Assembly (NCBI GenBank): GCA_963667435.1
Contig: OY763414.1
Location: 3,596,001-3,660,000 of the forward strand
Direction: 5' to 3'
DNA: 64,000 bases
Source of the DNA: Marispirochaeta sp963667435
GTDB taxonomy: Bacteria > Spirochaetota > Spirochaetia > JC444 > Marispirochaetaceae
This document shows, piece by piece, positions 1-9,900 of the stretch (position 1 is the first letter of the stretch; each line of letters opens with the position of its first letter). The notes beneath the pieces were generated by a model, which saw only the letters and a program-made list of their open reading frames with translations, was not told where the DNA came from and made no database searches. Made by a program: the position numbers and the translations under genes.

Positions 1-1
1 T

Positions 2-2629
2 TTGGGCATTGCAAAAATTAAAACAGACAATTACAGCGAAGGTATAGATCTACTGAAGCGGCTGGAATCCAGGTATCCTTCGGGACGCTTTCGATCAAGT
101 TTCTGGATTGCCATGGCGTATGATAAAGCCGGTGGCGAGACGGAGGCCAGGGAGTACTGGGACCGTTATCTTGAAACAGGCGATACGCTCTATCGAAAGG
201 AGGCACTGCTCTCCTCCGCCTATATCCGACGAGATATGGAAAACAGCAGTGAGGCAGAAAAAATGCTTCTCGAACTGCAAACACTTAACCGATCTTTTTT
301 TACTACCGCCGGGGGACTGGAACTCCTTGGTGATCTGTATGCCCGGGAAAAGCGTTGGGATGATCTTACAGCCCTCGGTGATGCCTCTCTTTCTACCGGT
401 GGCGATATTCCTCCACGGTTTGTTCTACGGTACGGTGAAGCCTGCAGCACCCTGGGACAGGGTGATAAGGCAGAAGAGCTTTTCATTTCCATAACCGAAG
501 GCCCCGGTTCAGAAGCACAGGCTGCAGCCTATGGATGGCTTTTCTCTATATATGAAGAATCCGGCAGGTATCAGGATATGGAACAGATGATTCTGGATGC
601 TGAGGAGCGGCTTGCAGGAGACAGGCCGGCATTGGCCGGATTCTGGTTCCGTGCAGGTGCTGTACTTTCCGGAGGTGATAATCCTGCCCGTGGACTGGGG
701 TATTTGAAGCGTGCCTGGGATGTTAGGACTGAAGCTGATCTTCCAGGAACACTGCCTCTTTTCTATGCCCGGGCCCTGACGGAATCCGGTGATATTGAAG
801 AGGCAGCGGGTATTCTGCAGACCGCGATGGATGAATCCTTTGGCGATCCTGTAAGGCTGGCATACAATCTTGCCATACTCAAGGCCACAGGAGGTAACTG
901 GCTTGATGCGGAAGCTCTCCTGACACCTGTGGAGGATCAGCTTTCGCCCGGAGGCGCTCTTCTTCTGGCAAAGACTTATATGAATCTTGGGCTCTATACA
1001 GCCGGCCTGCATTCTGCCGGTGCAGCCCTGGAGCGGACAAGCTCCTCTCTCTGGCAGATTGAGTTGTTGAATATAATTTGGCAGCTGCAGGCAACCATGG
1101 GGCAGTACGATGCGGCGGTAAAAAGCTATGCTCAGATGGTCCGGCTTAAAGGGGATAGCGGAGAGGAGCCGGATCTGAAATATGCCCGGCTGCTGTTTAA
1201 TGCCCGCCTTTATGATCAGGTTCTGAGAAAACTGCCGGAGGAAGGCACTCTTCCGGAGGTGCGGGTGCTGCGCGGGCTTTCTCTGGTTGGAGTCGGTGAA
1301 TATACCGAAGCGCGGTCGGTACTGCAAGGACTTGTTCTGAAGGATCTCAGCGATGAGTATGCGTCTCTTGCCGCCTACTATATCCCCTGGTGTGCCTACC
1401 GCCTGGGGGATTATCCCACAGCTTTGAAGGGATTTGGCGACTTTAGACGGCTTCATCCGGATCACGCCAACGCCGCTGAAGCGATCTATTTCGGGGGCTG
1501 GGCGGCTTTTTCCATGAAGCAGTTTTCCACAGCCGCGGAACTGTTCGGCGCATATCCTCAGAACGGTCCCCGTGGATCGGATGTACTCTTTGCCCGAGCC
1601 AAGGCACTCGCTGCGGCCGGTAGTGATGGGGAAGCACTGCTGCTGGTGGAAAAGTACCTTGACGGAACTGATTCCCGGGATAAACGGTCGGAGGCCCTCT
1701 ATCTGATTTTTGATATACACCTGGAAAACATGGATTTTACGGGTGCGGCGCAAGCTCTGTCCCGTTTTGAATCAGAAAAAATTACCGGGACCTGGTATTC
1801 CCGCAGCCTGTACCGTCTGGGTAAGGCTGAGTTTGACCAGGGGAGATTCCCTTCCAGTGCAGCCCTTCTGGATCGCTATAGAAAGCTCTACCCCCGGGGT
1901 GATAATGCCGCGCAGGTTCTCTACTACCGGGCGGAAGCGGCGGTTGCCATGAAGGAGGTGCGGCTTGCTCTGCTGTTATGGGACCGAATGATAAAAGAGT
2001 ATCCGGACAGCAGGCTGCGTCCGGAAGCCCTCTCCCGGCGTGCGGGTATCCTGGTCTCTCTGGGTGAGTACCGGGAGGCTCTTGACAGCTATTCGAGTCT
2101 GATTGCTGAGTATCCCGCCCGTGCTGCTTCGCTGGGAGCAGGAGACGAGGTGAAAAGGCTGGAGGCTCTGCTGGTATCCGCTTCTTCAGAATATGAGCGT
2201 CTGAAAAAAGAGGCGGACAGGGCGGGAGGCTCCGGTACAGCCGAAGGACGTGCTCTGCTGATCAAGGCAGTGCACAGTGCAATTGTCGAAGGGCGGGCGG
2301 AAGCGTTTGCCGATGCCGACCGGGTGGTTCAGCAGCTGATGGAAGTGAACTCTGTTAACAGTCGCGAGAAGGGTGAGATTATCTTTCTTGCCGGTGAGTA
2401 CCGCTTTCGCCAGAATGAATATACCCGGGCAGCATCACTTTACCTTGAGGCTGCCTCAACCTATACTGCCGATCCTGATTTTACCGCTGAGGCGCTCTAC
2501 CGTTCTGCCCAGATGTCGCTCTATGCAGGAGACAGGCTAAGTTACCTCTCGGTTATAGACCGGTTGAAACGGATGTATCCGGAAAGCACGTGGCTTGAAG
2601 CCGCACAGAAACTGGAGGGGCAGTTATGA
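2..2629 (+). CDS. Large TPR-repeat protein, 5' end cut by window
   Basis: Open from the first bases of the window to a TGA at 2627-2629. At least 875 residues are visible and no signal peptide is seen, so the true start very likely lies upstream. The protein is built almost entirely of helical TPR-like units with the usual A/G/Y/A spacing (for example around residues 170-200, 460-500 and 620-700). TPR proteins of this kind are scaffolds, often periplasmic or lipid-anchored. It overlaps the next gene by 4 bases (ATGA), so the two are translationally coupled. Being first in an operon with a predicted barrel and ExbB/ExbD/TonB, it is probably an envelope assembly or docking factor (inference). 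No enzyme motif seen. Confidence 0.85.
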   Translation: MGIAKIKTDNYSEGIDLLKRLESRYPSGRFRSSFWIAMAYDKAGGETEAREYWDRYLETGDTLYRKEALLSSAYIRRDMENSSEAEKMLLELQTLNRSFFTTAGGLELLGDLYAREKRWDDLTALGDASLSTGGDIPPRFVLRYGEACSTLGQGDKAEELFISITEGPGSEAQAAAYGWLFSIYEESGRYQDMEQMILDAEERLAGDRPALAGFWFRAGAVLSGGDNPARGLGYLKRAWDVRTEADLPGTLPLFYARALTESGDIEEAAGILQTAMDESFGDPVRLAYNLAILKATGGNWLDAEALLTPVEDQLSPGGALLLAKTYMNLGLYTAGLHSAGAALERTSSSLWQIELLNIIWQLQATMGQYDAAVKSYAQMVRLKGDSGEEPDLKYARLLFNARLYDQVLRKLPEEGTLPEVRVLRGLSLVGVGEYTEARSVLQGLVLKDLSDEYASLAAYYIPWCAYRLGDYPTALKGFGDFRRLHPDHANAAEAIYFGGWAAFSMKQFSTAAELFGAYPQNGPRGSDVLFARAKALAAAGSDGEALLLVEKYLDGTDSRDKRSEALYLIFDIHLENMDFTGAAQALSRFESEKITGTWYSRSLYRLGKAEFDQGRFPSSAALLDRYRKLYPRGDNAAQVLYYRAEAAVAMKEVRLALLLWDRMIKEYPDSRLRPEALSRRAGILVSLGEYREALDSYSSLIAEYPARAASLGAGDEVKRLEALLVSASSEYERLKKEADRAGGSGTAEGRALLIKAVHSAIVEGRAEAFADADRVVQQLMEVNSVNSREKGEIIFLAGEYRFRQNEYTRAASLYLEAASTYTADPDFTAEALYRSAQMSLYAGDRLSYLSVIDRLKRMYPESTWLEAAQKLEGQL

Positions 2630-4209
2630 GGCGCAAAGTACTGACGGCTTCTGCCTTTTTATGCATTTTTGTAACCGTACTTTTTTCTCAACAGTCTACT
2701 CAGGATGAGCCCGAAGTAGAACTGCCGGAACTGATTCTCCGTTTTGACGGATCCTACACAGAAGAGCTGCCGGTCCTTGATATTTCCACTGATGAGGTCC
2801 TTCAGCCTGGTGAACTGGAAGATCCTGAGATGATACCGGATATAGGTACCCGGAACTTTGACCCTGCTCTTCCGGTTCCGGACTATCAGACCCTGCCCTA
2901 CGGAACGGACAGTGCGCCTCTGTTCGGCAGAGGGTATATCGGGCTGGGGTCTGCCAACTCTCTCTGGGGAGAAGTGGAGATTGCCACTCTTGGTACTGAC
3001 CCCGGGTTCGGTCTCTCATATTCCCATAAATCTCTGGATGGTTTCGGTTCTGCGGCCCCGGGTGAAGGTTTCACCGTGCGCCGGGAAGAGGCCCGGGGGG
3101 CGGCGGACTACTCCTTCCTCGGGGGGGCTTTCAGTTTCGACGGAACCTTTATCGAGGAAGAGCGGGGTCTGCAGCAGCAGAGCACCTTCTCTTCCACCCT
3201 CTACCGTGATATGGGAATCAAGTTCGGATATGAAAAGGCTGCTGAGACTGGATGGTTCTGGAGTGCAGATGCCTCTTTAAGCGGTATTTATCAGAACCTT
3301 TCCGGTACAACTCCTCTGGATGATACCCATATGGAGCTCCTTCCTTCCGGGCAGGCAGGATATGCTTGGAAATCTGTTCGCCTGGGGCTTGCAGGTGTGT
3401 ATGATCTCCGCAGCAGTTCTGAAGGAGATGCCGGCCAGATTGCCAGAGCCCTTCTTTCTCTGGAGGCCGATATCAGCCCCAGTGTTGGTATTTCGGCAGA
3501 TGTCGGCGCTGGTTGGGACAGCGCCAAAGGGCCCGGGGTTCCCTTCTCTCTCCGGGGAACTTTTGGACTTTCCCGAAGTCTTACCATGGAGGCGTCGGGC
3601 GGTTACTTCTATCGTCCTGCCCTCTATTCGCCCCTTTTTGCAGAGAACCCTTTTCTCAGTCTGCCCGAGGATCCCCTCGGTGTGGAGCGGGGATGGGAAG
3701 CGGATCTCTCTTTTCGCCTCCGTTTAGGAACGGGCAAGTATCTGACTCTGGCAAGCGGTTTTGTGAACGGATCGCTCTATTGTGCTGCCGCTGATTATGA
3801 TCCTGTATCTCATCTGCTTCCTGTTGAACTGCAGGACGTAGGGGAGTTTACGCCCCGGGGCAGGCTTGATTTTTCCCTGGGAGAAGCAATCTATGCCGGA
3901 ATTCAGTCAGAACTGCGATATGATTACCTTGAGGCGGATCTGAAGGCAGCGGAGCTTGGGTTTTCTCTGAAAACAGATACCCCTACTGCCCGCACAGGGT
4001 TCAGCTTTGATGCCGGGGTAAATCTGCTTGAACCGTACAGTATGCCTGTACTTGGCGCCAGCGCCTGGCTTGAGCCTATAGACAGCGTACGGTTTATTCT
4101 CCAGGGAGAGGACTTCCTTGCTCCTCTGGAACAGGACGGAAGAATAGATGATTCCGGGCTTGAGCTGCCCGGACTTATTCTTCGGCTTGCGGCTGAAATA
4201 AGTTTGTAA
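2626..4209 (+). CDS. Predicted outer-membrane beta-barrel protein
   Basis: 527 residues with a clear signal peptide (residues 1-22, cleavage near FSQ-QS). An acidic, Pro-rich linker follows to about residue 100. The rest is Gly/aromatic-rich with alternating polar/hydrophobic stretches typical of transmembrane beta strands (for example GYFYRPALYSPLF near residue 330). The chain ends in a hydrophobic strand, LRLAAEISL, although the last residue is Leu rather than the usual Phe. The start is fixed by the ATGA overlap with the TPR gene. I do not recognise the family. The operon with ExbB/ExbD/TonB suggests an outer-membrane channel or receptor that could be energised or assembled by that complex (inference). 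There is no obvious TonB box or plug domain, so it is not a classical TonB-dependent receptor. Confidence 0.7.
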   Translation: MRRKVLTASAFLCIFVTVLFSQQSTQDEPEVELPELILRFDGSYTEELPVLDISTDEVLQPGELEDPEMIPDIGTRNFDPALPVPDYQTLPYGTDSAPLFGRGYIGLGSANSLWGEVEIATLGTDPGFGLSYSHKSLDGFGSAAPGEGFTVRREEARGAADYSFLGGAFSFDGTFIEEERGLQQQSTFSSTLYRDMGIKFGYEKAAETGWFWSADASLSGIYQNLSGTTPLDDTHMELLPSGQAGYAWKSVRLGLAGVYDLRSSSEGDAGQIARALLSLEADISPSVGISADVGAGWDSAKGPGVPFSLRGTFGLSRSLTMEASGGYFYRPALYSPLFAENPFLSLPEDPLGVERGWEADLSFRLRLGTGKYLTLASGFVNGSLYCAAADYDPVSHLLPVELQDVGEFTPRGRLDFSLGEAIYAGIQSELRYDYLEADLKAAELGFSLKTDTPTARTGFSFDAGVNLLEPYSMPVLGASAWLEPIDSVRFILQGEDFLAPLEQDGRIDDSGLELPGLILRLAAEISL

Positions 4210-4249
4210 ATTACCTTGATGGAAAGAATGGACGGAAAAGGAACAACGA

Positions 4250-4864
4250 ATGAATAGTTTTATGAGTCTTATGCATGACGGTGGTCTTATTCTCTGGATT
4301 ATTATGGCCTTATCGCTGGCTGCAGGTGCGATAATCATCGAAAGGATGCTTTTCTTCAGACGTATCCGGGTAGATGAAGAGACACTTCTTTCCCGGCTTA
4401 AGATGACTCTCCAGAAGGGTCATGCCGATGAGGCTCTGAGCATCTGTGAAAGTAATCCATCTCCTTTGACCAATCTGGTAAGGGTGGGAATTGAAAATCG
4501 TCATAAAAGCACGGGGGAGATAAAGGACCTGGTAGTGAGTGCTGCAAACCTGGAAATCCCGCAGTTGGAGCGCTCTCTGAGTGCTCTCGGTACTATCGCC
4601 CATATAGCTCCCCTGCTTGGTCTGTTGGGTACGGTAACCGGTAACATAGAGGCTTTCGGCGTTCTCGGTGAGTTTGGTGCCGTTGGCGATCCGGGACTTC
4701 TGGCTTCGGGTATTGCCGAAGCCCTGGTTACCACCGCTGCGGGACTTATTGTTTCCATACCTGCTATTGTTTTCTACAACCACCTGGTAAGTAGGGTGAA
4801 CCATATTATTATCCGCCTGGAAAACCGGGTGAACGAGCTGGTACTCTTTCTGGGAGAGGTCTGA
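4250..4864 (+). CDS. exbB: MotA/TolQ/ExbB proton-channel family protein
   Basis: 204 residues with three predicted membrane helices (about 12-31, 110-132 and 158-180). It carries the family hallmark GLLGTVTGNIEAF near residues 123-135, followed by the conserved GIAEALVTTAAGLIVSIPA segment. The fold forms the pentameric inner-membrane stator that uses the proton gradient to power TonB or TolA. The length is close to typical ExbB (200-240). The stop overlaps the exbD start (TGATG), so the two are coupled. ExbB and TolQ cannot be separated with certainty by eye. Association with a TonB-like protein rather than TolA/TolB/Pal favours ExbB. Confidence 0.9.
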   Translation: MNSFMSLMHDGGLILWIIMALSLAAGAIIIERMLFFRRIRVDEETLLSRLKMTLQKGHADEALSICESNPSPLTNLVRVGIENRHKSTGEIKDLVVSAANLEIPQLERSLSALGTIAHIAPLLGLLGTVTGNIEAFGVLGEFGAVGDPGLLASGIAEALVTTAAGLIVSIPAIVFYNHLVSRVNHIIIRLENRVNELVLFLGEV

Positions 4865-5265
4865 TGCAGTTTCGCAGGCGTCTGAAAACCAATGCCACTG
4901 TTGATCTGATTCCCATGATCGACGTTGTGTTTCAGCTGGTGATATTCTTCATGGTATCCACTACTTTTATACTCACTCCCGGTATAAACCTGTCCCTGCC
5001 GGAATCCTCTACTGCGGAACCGGTGGCGGCAGCTAAAATAGTGATAACTGTAGCCTCGGAGGACGAGGTCTATCTTAATAAAGACAAAGTGGAGCTTGAC
5101 AGTCTGGTTCCTTTGCTGAAAGAGATGCGGGGAGGAGCGGATGAAGGCAGCGTAATTGTTGAAGGTGACCAGCAGGTTCCCTATTCATTACTTATCCGGG
5201 TGCTTGATGTTCTGCGTTCTGCAGGCTTTTCCGGTGCGAACTTGAGGACCCTGGAGCAGGATTAG
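4864..5265 (+). CDS. exbD: ExbD/TolR biopolymer transport protein
   Basis: 133 residues with one N-terminal membrane helix (about 14-37) containing the essential aspartate, Asp20, in the motif LIPMIDVVFQL. A periplasmic domain with the expected beta-alpha pattern follows (VIVEGDQQVPYSLLIRVLD). The family partners ExbB/TolQ in the inner membrane and couples proton flow to movement of TonB/TolA. The start overlaps the exbB stop by one base, and the tonB-like gene begins 3 bases after its stop. All key features are present. Confidence 0.9.
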   Translation: MQFRRRLKTNATVDLIPMIDVVFQLVIFFMVSTTFILTPGINLSLPESSTAEPVAAAKIVITVASEDEVYLNKDKVELDSLVPLLKEMRGGADEGSVIVEGDQQVPYSLLIRVLDVLRSAGFSGANLRTLEQD

Positions 5266-5268
5266 GGC

Positions 5269-6261
5269 ATGACGCATCTGAACGCCGGTGAAAAGGACCG
5301 AATACTCGTCGCACTTGGAATATCACTGCTGCTGCATTTTATGCTTGCTGCGGTGATAATGCTGCTGCCCGGCAGTGCCGTAAGTCCCAGCCGACCTGAT
5401 TCTCCGCCCATACATGTGGAGTTTGACCCGCCGGTGCGGACTGCCCGGCTTCCCGAACCGGAGCCTCCGAAGGTGGAGGAGCAGATTGACGCAATACAGC
5501 CTGAAGCCCCCGTAGAGACCAGAACAGAACAGCCCCGGCCGATCCCTCAGCCTCAACGAAAATCCAGTTCCGCTGTATCTGCAGCAGCTCCGGCTGCATC
5601 AGTACCGGGACCGGCTGCCGCGGAGGAGTATCCTGCCTGGACACCGACGGAGATGGCGGATGTTCAGACAGATTTCAGTTCCGCTCCTGATGTTTCCTCC
5701 CAGGGGGGCAGGAGGCTTGATTCTGCATCCTCTTCTGATTCCCGGGCGTTGCGGGGAACAACCGAGAGAAGCACCGGAGCCCTTGATGAGAGTCCGGTTG
5801 AGGTTAGCTCTCCCAGCGGAAGTGCCGCGGCTGTTATCAGTGATGAAGAGCTGAAAAAGCTGGATCAGGCCATTGCTGCCGGAGGTTCCGGCAATACTGT
5901 ATCCAGCGGCAGTTCGAGCGGTGGGGTTGTCGAAGAAGAGAATGTGGGAGATATCCGGAATATTGTTTCCAAACTCAGTTATCGAGGGGCACAGTATGCT
6001 GGTCCGCCCACTCCCACTGCAGATGTAGTGAAGGAATTGCAGAAAAACGGTATAACTACCGTCCCTGTGGAGATTTCCTTTACCATTTCTCCCGCAGGAA
6101 TAATAACCGACTTGCAAACTTCCGCCGCTTCGATATATCCTGCACTGGACGCCTTTCTGAGGAACGCGCTGCCGGAGGTCCTGACCTTTGAGCCTTTACC
6201 CAGGGATTCCCAGCATATCTTGCAGCAGGTCAATCTGGAACTGGTGGTCAAATCCAACTGA
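5269..6261 (+). CDS. TonB-like energy transducer
   Basis: 330 residues. There is an N-terminal membrane anchor (about residues 12-34) with His in the helix (LLLHFMLA), as in TonB. A long Pro/Glu/Ser-rich periplasmic spacer spans about 40-235. A C-terminal domain of about 90 residues (from about 240) has the TonB-C pattern VEISFTISPAGIITDLQ, then PALDAFLRNALP. TonB carries force from ExbB/ExbD across the periplasm to outer-membrane proteins. The typical YP motif of the C-terminal domain is not obvious, so it is divergent and could also be a TolA-like protein. It is the fifth gene of the operon starting before position 1. Confidence 0.75.
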   Translation: MTHLNAGEKDRILVALGISLLLHFMLAAVIMLLPGSAVSPSRPDSPPIHVEFDPPVRTARLPEPEPPKVEEQIDAIQPEAPVETRTEQPRPIPQPQRKSSSAVSAAAPAASVPGPAAAEEYPAWTPTEMADVQTDFSSAPDVSSQGGRRLDSASSSDSRALRGTTERSTGALDESPVEVSSPSGSAAAVISDEELKKLDQAIAAGGSGNTVSSGSSSGGVVEEENVGDIRNIVSKLSYRGAQYAGPPTPTADVVKELQKNGITTVPVEISFTISPAGIITDLQTSAASIYPALDAFLRNALPEVLTFEPLPRDSQHILQQVNLELVVKSN

Positions 6262-6276
6262 TGCAAGCGATGGAAT

Positions 6277-6939
6277 ATGAAAATCCGCGGAGTAGCTTTT
6301 GATATAGACGGGACCCTGTACCCGAATCTGCATATGTACCTCTTTTCCCTGATCCCCGGTCTGAAGCATCCCCGTCTCTCTCTTGCATTCGGCAGAGTCA
6401 GAAAACAGATTAGAGAGATCAGGCCGGTGGATAATTTCCGCCATCTTCAGTCCCGCATGATAGCCGGATACCTTGGTACGACACCGGAAAAGGCATATGC
6501 CCTTGCGGAAAAACATCTCTACGAAAGCTGGGCTGTTTCATATAAAGGTCTGAAAGCCTATCCTGATGTCAGGCAAGTGCTTGAAGAGTTCAAATCCAGG
6601 GGACTCAAGCTTGCGGCAATGTCGGATTTTCCCATTCAGAATAAATTCAAATATCTCGGTCTTACCGGTCTGTGGGATGCTGCCTTTACAGCAGAAGATA
6701 CCAATTATCTCAAACCCCATCCGGAGCCCTTTCAGCGCCTTATAGATGAACTTAATCTGCCTGCGGAAGAGATTCTCTATGTGGGTAACAGTTATTCCTA
6801 CGATATCCTGGGAGGGAAAGGCGCAGGAATGCGCACCGCCCATTTAAGCCGTCGTCCACACCGGGACAGCGTGGCGGACTTTACCTTTTTTCGCTATATG
6901 GACTTGCGGGATTTCGTTTTTGATCATATTGGGGTATAA
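6277..6939 (+). CDS. HAD-superfamily hydrolase (phosphatase)
   Basis: 220 residues. Motif I is AFDIDGTLYPN with nucleophile Asp9 and Asp11. Motif II is around AMSDFP, the lysine of motif III lies in TNYLKPHPEPF, and motif IV is YVGNSYSYDILGGKGAGM. This is the complete HAD catalytic set with an alpha-helical C1-type cap between motifs I and II. Family members remove phosphate from small metabolites such as sugar phosphates or nucleotides; the substrate cannot be read from sequence. The gene sits 15 bases after the TonB-like gene and may be cotranscribed with it. Confidence 0.85.
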   Translation: MKIRGVAFDIDGTLYPNLHMYLFSLIPGLKHPRLSLAFGRVRKQIREIRPVDNFRHLQSRMIAGYLGTTPEKAYALAEKHLYESWAVSYKGLKAYPDVRQVLEEFKSRGLKLAAMSDFPIQNKFKYLGLTGLWDAAFTAEDTNYLKPHPEPFQRLIDELNLPAEEILYVGNSYSYDILGGKGAGMRTAHLSRRPHRDSVADFTFFRYMDLRDFVFDHIGV

Positions 6940-6940
6940 T
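6912..6940 (+). promoter_or_regulatory. Candidate sigma-70 promoter of the coiled-coil gene
   Basis: A perfect TATAAT lies at 6935-6940, 17 bases after a weak -35 (TTTCGT, 6912-6917). The -10 box contains the TAA stop codon of the HAD gene, and the coiled-coil gene starts 37 bases downstream. Assigned by motif and position only. Confidence 0.35.
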
Positions 6941-6977
6941 TATCTCGGGTCAATAGAAAAAAACTGGGAGTGGGACA

Positions 6978-9900
6978 ATGCTATTCGACTCTTTTTTCCA
7001 GGCGGGTAATGTACTTACACTTGCGATAGTGCTGATAATACTCGCTGTTTACCGTCAGCTTGATAAAGATAACCGGTCTCTGGAGAAGGTGAAGAAATTT
7101 GCCGACCGCATGAAGGACGAAATTGGTGCCTATGTGGATGACAAGAGCCGTGATATGCAGAATCTCGCCATTGAACTTGATGTTCACCAGAAAACTGCCA
7201 AGGAAATTCTTTCCCGCCTCAGCAGCGCCGAAGCTTCCCTTTCGGAACGTTCCGGTGCGTTTGAAGAGGTGAGTGCGCATATTGCCGGATATGATGCAGC
7301 TCTCAAGGAGCTGGGAGAAATGACCGGCAAGGTTGAAGAGAATCTCAAACGCATCGCCTCTGAATCTGAGTTTGTCGATACTGTTGCCCGCCGGGTGAAG
7401 GCTGTTGCCGGACAACTTTCTGAGCTGGAGAAGAACGCTCCAAAAATAGAAGCCCGTCTGCAGAATGAAAGCCGGACAATACTGGAATCCCTGAAAGAAG
7501 AGATTATCCGGGGGGTTTTTGATGATCTTGGACGGCTTAAGAAAGAGATGCGCGAAACCGGCTCCCGGGTAGAGGAATTTGCAGAATCAGTCCGCAGTCT
7601 CAAGAATGAGCAGAATGATCTCGAGCGGGATACCATTGAGTCCCTTAAGAATTCTGCAGATGAGCTGAGTCAGGAGCTTGACCGTACTAAAAGCAGTCTT
7701 GAAGGTGATTTTGCCGAAAAGCTCGCCGCTATCGGGGAAAGTGCTGAGAAGGAGATCCTGGAACGTATCGGCAGAGCCGCCGAATCCGGACGAAATCTGG
7801 AGGGTGAAATCCTTGAATCTCTCCGGGAGTATATAGAAAACCGGGTCGGGGAAGTGAAGGCCGAAACCGCCGTCTGGAAAGTGAGTGCCGAGCGCAGCAT
7901 GGAGGAGCATCAGGACGGACTTTCCCGTTCGCTGGACACACTTGAGCAGCTTTTCAAGGGTGTGAAAGACAAGAGCGAAGGCTGGAAGGGAGAAGCTGAG
8001 ACAGCTCTCGAAGGGCATCGACTGGGAATGCAGAAGAAGCTCGCTGATCTTGAGACCAGGCTGCTTGAATATGAAGAAGATACGGGGTACCGCTTCTCCA
8101 GAATAGAAGAGATTACCCGGGACATGGACCAGCTTGAGGAGAATCTCAAGGGCTCAATGGACAGGGTTTCATCCAGAATACGCAAGGAATTCGCCGATTT
8201 CTCCGCAGTGCTGACCTCTGAGCGGGAGGCTGAACGCCTTCAGGCTGAAGATGAGCTTAAATCAATACATGCCGCCATGGGGGAACTCGAAGAGGAGATA
8301 AATGCCCTCAAGGCAAGGGCTTACGACAGCATCAGTGAGAATCTCAAACTCATGGAAGATGATTTCTTTTCTGATTTAAGAACTCGAAGCGCTGCCATGC
8401 AGGAGCAGTTTCAGGACTGGCGTGAGAAGGTTCGGGAAAATCTTGAAACTCTGGCCCGGGAGTCTGAAACCCGCAGGGGTGAAGTGGAGGAGCAGTACCG
8501 GGACGACCTGGATAAACGGCTGAGTACTGTAAAGGATGATATTACCGGACAGCTTGAAGCCATGACAGCTGAGGTGAATCAGTTCTATCAGAGGATGCAG
8601 CAGCAGATTGCAGGGACCGAGACGGATATGAAGTCTCTGGAGGATGCGATCCGTCAGGATGTGGAAGAGGCCCGACGCCAGTCCCGTGCTTCCTTTGAAA
8701 CTGTTTTCACTGAACATGATACCTCCATAAAAGATCAGGTAAAGAAAAATGAACGGGAGTTCCAGGCGGAGCTCAAGCGTATTGGCGATGAACTTGGCAC
8801 CGGCCGCAAGGAACTTACCTCCCTGCTTGAGGCGGCAAAATCGGATGTAACAGTCTGGCAGGCTCAGGTGCTGCAGCAGCTGAAAGAGGCCGAGGCGGAT
8901 CTTGCTGAGGATCTCTCGGGCTTCAAGCTTTCTACAAAAGAGAATACCGCGGAGCTGGTTAAAACCTACTCGGAAGAGCAGGAAGAGCTGGTGCAGAACA
9001 GCCAGGCAGAACGTGCCCGGATCCGTAACGAGATTAAAAGTCTCAGTGATTCTGTTAGTGAGCTCCAGAATGAACTCAGAAAGCGGTCCGAGGAATCTTT
9101 GGACAGACATTCCCGGGATTCTGAAGAATCTCTGGCTGAATTCCAGCGGCGTTCACGAGAGCTTATCTTCGAGTCGGATGCAACTCTCAAGGAGTTCAGG
9201 GTTTCCGCTGCGGATATAAAAGACAAGGTTGAGACGGCTCAGACAAAACTGTTCGGCAAGATTGATGATCAGTACAAAATTCTTTCAGTAAAACTTCAGG
9301 AAATTGATAAGCGGCAGAAGAATTTTGTGGAGCAGACCAAGATTTTTGATCGTGCGGATTCACTGAAAACCAGCCTGGAAGAGACTCTGGAAGACCTCAA
9401 GTCGGAAATCGCCCGGGTAGATGCCATGAGCAAGGAGATCAAGGAGTCTGAACGGAAATTTATAAAGGTTCAGAAGTTAGGTGAAGAGGTCGGTGCTAAA
9501 TTTACCCGCTTTCTCAGTGAACGGGGCAGAATCGAAGAGATGGAAGGGGATTTCAAGAAGCTTATCAACCTTTCCCAGGCAATCGATCTTAAGCTTAATG
9601 ATGTAACAACCTCCCACGATACACTAACTTCCATTCAAGCCCAGCTGAGACAGCTGGAAGATGTGCAGAAAGAGGTGGATCTCAAGTTCGAGAGGCTGGA
9701 AAGCAAGGGGAATGTCCTGGACGCTACAACAGCAGGTGTGGATAAGAACTTTCAGTCTCTTGGTGATCTTGAAAGCAGGGTAAAAGATATCAGTAGTCAG
9801 ATTTCCGGGCTCCCTAAAGGGCTTGATTCCATCAGGCAGGATATTGCTCAGCTCTCTGCCAACAAGGATCGTGCCGATGAAGCCATGGAGAAGCTTGAAG

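Noticed and set aside
509..1753. Long minus-strand frame (414 codons) opposite the TPR gene
   Set aside because: Composition is a mirror of the TPR gene; no domain, no RBS, and the plus strand has clear repeats.
8376..9110. Minus-strand frame (244 codons) inside the coiled-coil gene
   Set aside because: Leu/Phe-rich antisense of a Glu/Lys-rich coiled coil; typical shadow frame.
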